NCBI GenBank assembly: GCA_017503885.1
Contig: JAFVSF010000015.1
Coordinates: forward strand, 1-8,426
Direction: 5' to 3'
DNA: 8,426 nt
Source of the DNA: Clostridia bacterium
GTDB lineage: Bacteria; Bacillota; Clostridia; Christensenellales; Borkfalkiaceae
Shown: in pieces, positions 7,149 to 8,426 of the stretch
How the letters are laid out: each line of letters opens with the position of its first letter
Position numbering within the stretch: position 1 is the stretch's first letter
Made by a program: the position numbers and the translations under genes
The notes under the pieces: generated by a model
The model's input: the letters and a program-made list of their open reading frames with translations, nothing else
Told to the model about the DNA's origin: nothing
Database searches by the model: none

Positions 7149-8426
7149 ATGAAAAAAAGCATAGCAGTTTTATTGGCTGGTTTATCTTTTGCAACTGTTT
7201 GCCTTAGTTCGTGCAAAGGCGCAAAGTCAAGAGAAGGTAATAAAGCCGAAACACTTTTAAACTACGACGAAAACGCAAGCGATAGAATGGATATTTGGGC
7301 GTATTATCCAGATAATACCGATGCGGGAATGCAACTTTTAAAAGAGTGTGGCGTAAACGTCGCTATTGCAACTCGTGATGGTGAGTATAATACGACCAAA
7401 CCTAATGCTGTCAAAAATTTGATTGAACTTGCAGGAAAACACGGAATAAACGTTTTTCCTTTTACTGGGCATATAGGCTTAGATTCGGACAAATGTTTAG
7501 ATATTGATTGGCTACACGATTACGATAATATAGAAGGCGTTTATATGTACGACGAGCCGTATCCGGATATGATTGATAATATTGCGGATAGAGTACCGTT
7601 TTTTGAAGAAAACTTTAAAGGCAAGAAGTTCGTTTCCGCATTGCATCCTTCTACTTGCGTTTCTGCTAACGGATGGCCTGTTGACGTCAACTATGAGCAG
7701 TACGTAGAGAGTTATTGTACTAAAGTTTTAGATAAAATGTCTAAAGATGCATATAAACTTCTTATGGCAGACGTTTATCCGATAATTGCAAGTGGTAAAT
7801 CAAAGGAAATTAAAGTTTCGCATTTGTACAATTTGTCAGTTTTAGCGACAAGCGCAAAAGATCACGGCGCGCATACGAATTTAGCAATTCAAACGTTAGA
7901 CCATATGCACTATACCGTGCCGGAAGTTGCAGACGTTCGTTTCCAAGTGTATTCAGCACTTGCGTTTGGTTTTGACGGATACACCCTTTACACTTTTGAT
8001 ACAAGACCATCAACCGAAAAAGAAGAAAATAGATTAGGGCTTGTTCAAAACGGCGAAAAAACTGTTATTTACGATAGAGTAAAGACGGTAAACGATGAAG
8101 TTTTGGCTTTTGACCACGTTTATAAAGCGTTTGATTGGAAAGGCATAATCCCAGTAAGTGTTACAAAAGAAAATTCTTCTGCTTATAGTTTATTAGAAAG
8201 GAGTGGTAAATACGTTTTAGCGCAAGAGTCCTCTATCGTTTTAAAGGGTATAGAAACAAACAACAATATTCTTTGTGGTGTTTTTGAGGATAAAAACAAA
8301 AACGAAGGGTTTATGATTATGAACTATGCGTGTTCGGGCTCGCCTTGCACGGCAGAAATTAATTTGTCCTTGATAGATTGTAACAAAGCAATAGTTTATA
8401 TGAACGGAGAAAAAAAGGTAATTGAC
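7149..8426 (+). CDS. Putative glycoside-hydrolase-like lipoprotein, DEP motif (paralogue B); 3' end missing
   Basis: Reading from the ATG at 7149, the frame stays open for 426 codons to the end of the window. The signal peptide ends in a canonical lipobox LSSC (Cys22). The rest is colinear with the preceding gene: 'RMDIWAY', 'LKECGVNVAIA', 'AGKHGINVFPF', 'GVYMYDEP' (Asp135-Glu136-Pro137), 'MADVYP' (Asp208), 'VRFQVYSALAFGFDGYTLYTF' and 'DWKGIIPV' (Trp330). A C-terminal beta domain follows, in which 'INLSLIDCNKAIVYMNG' aligns with 'INLDFVKCNKIIVYRKG'. By that alignment roughly 20-25 codons are missing. Overall identity to its neighbour is low by eye, so this is an old duplication with probable division of labour. 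The predicted role is the same: an extracellular lipid-anchored enzyme or binder acting on the imported glycan. The family remains unnamed; the catalytic role of the Asp-Glu pair is inference. Confidence 0.8.
   Translation, partial: MKKSIAVLLAGLSFATVCLSSCKGAKSREGNKAETLLNYDENASDRMDIWAYYPDNTDAGMQLLKECGVNVAIATRDGEYNTTKPNAVKNLIELAGKHGINVFPFTGHIGLDSDKCLDIDWLHDYDNIEGVYMYDEPYPDMIDNIADRVPFFEENFKGKKFVSALHPSTCVSANGWPVDVNYEQYVESYCTKVLDKMSKDAYKLLMADVYPIIASGKSKEIKVSHLYNLSVLATSAKDHGAHTNLAIQTLDHMHYTVPEVADVRFQVYSALAFGFDGYTLYTFDTRPSTEKEENRLGLVQNGEKTVIYDRVKTVNDEVLAFDHVYKAFDWKGIIPVSVTKENSSAYSLLERSGKYVLAQESSIVLKGIETNNNILCGVFEDKNKNEGFMIMNYACSGSPCTAEINLSLIDCNKAIVYMNGEKKVID

Noticed and set aside
73..8013. Several open frames of 60-103 codons on the minus strand (for example 6095-6406, 3282-3539, 73-300)
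   Set aside because: They lie wholly inside well-supported plus-strand genes, lack convincing ribosome binding sites and show no recognisable protein features.

Overview
The window is a densely packed, single-strand (+) stretch of an AT-rich genome. It looks like part of one carbohydrate-capture, import and processing operon. Lipoprotein signal peptides, strong AGGAGGTGA-type ribosome binding sites, a C-terminal membrane anchor with a basic tail, and a sugar ABC importer without its own ATPase point to a Gram-positive bacterium. A gut-type Clostridia (Bacillota) lineage is the most likely source. That placement is inferred from style and was not checked by any search.

Layout: (1) 1-2424, the 3' part of a gene for a large surface protein. 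It carries two tandem ~117-residue repeats, two concanavalin-like beta-sandwich regions, an Ig-like region and a C-terminal transmembrane anchor; its true start lies upstream of the window. (2) 2421-3845, a sugar-type solute-binding lipoprotein. (3) 3876-4856 and (4) 4856-5743, the two permeases of a MalF/MalG-type importer. (5) 5740-7146 and (6) 7149 to the window end, two tandem, distantly related lipoproteins. Each has a probable TIM-barrel glycoside-hydrolase-like core carrying an Asp-Glu-Pro motif and a small C-terminal beta domain. The second one runs off the window.

Junctions are very tight: ATGA overlap (1/2), 30 bp (2/3), TAATG overlap (3/4), ATGA overlap (4/5), 2 bp (5/6). No terminator or promoter is visible between genes, so co-transcription and translational coupling are likely. 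The only internal regulatory candidate is a perfect 10-bp-stem hairpin 20 nt into the first permease gene, just after the binding-protein gene. It could set the binding-protein to permease expression ratio.

Working model (inference): the anchored surface protein binds a glycan, the two outer-membrane-leaflet lipoproteins cleave or trim it, and the binding protein delivers the released oligosaccharide to the permeases. A shared MsmX/MsmK-type ATPase encoded elsewhere would power uptake. The substrate is unknown. The least described parts are the surface protein and the paired DEP-motif lipoproteins. There is no gene-free stretch over 300 bases, and I saw no RNA genes, mobile elements or CRISPR arrays.
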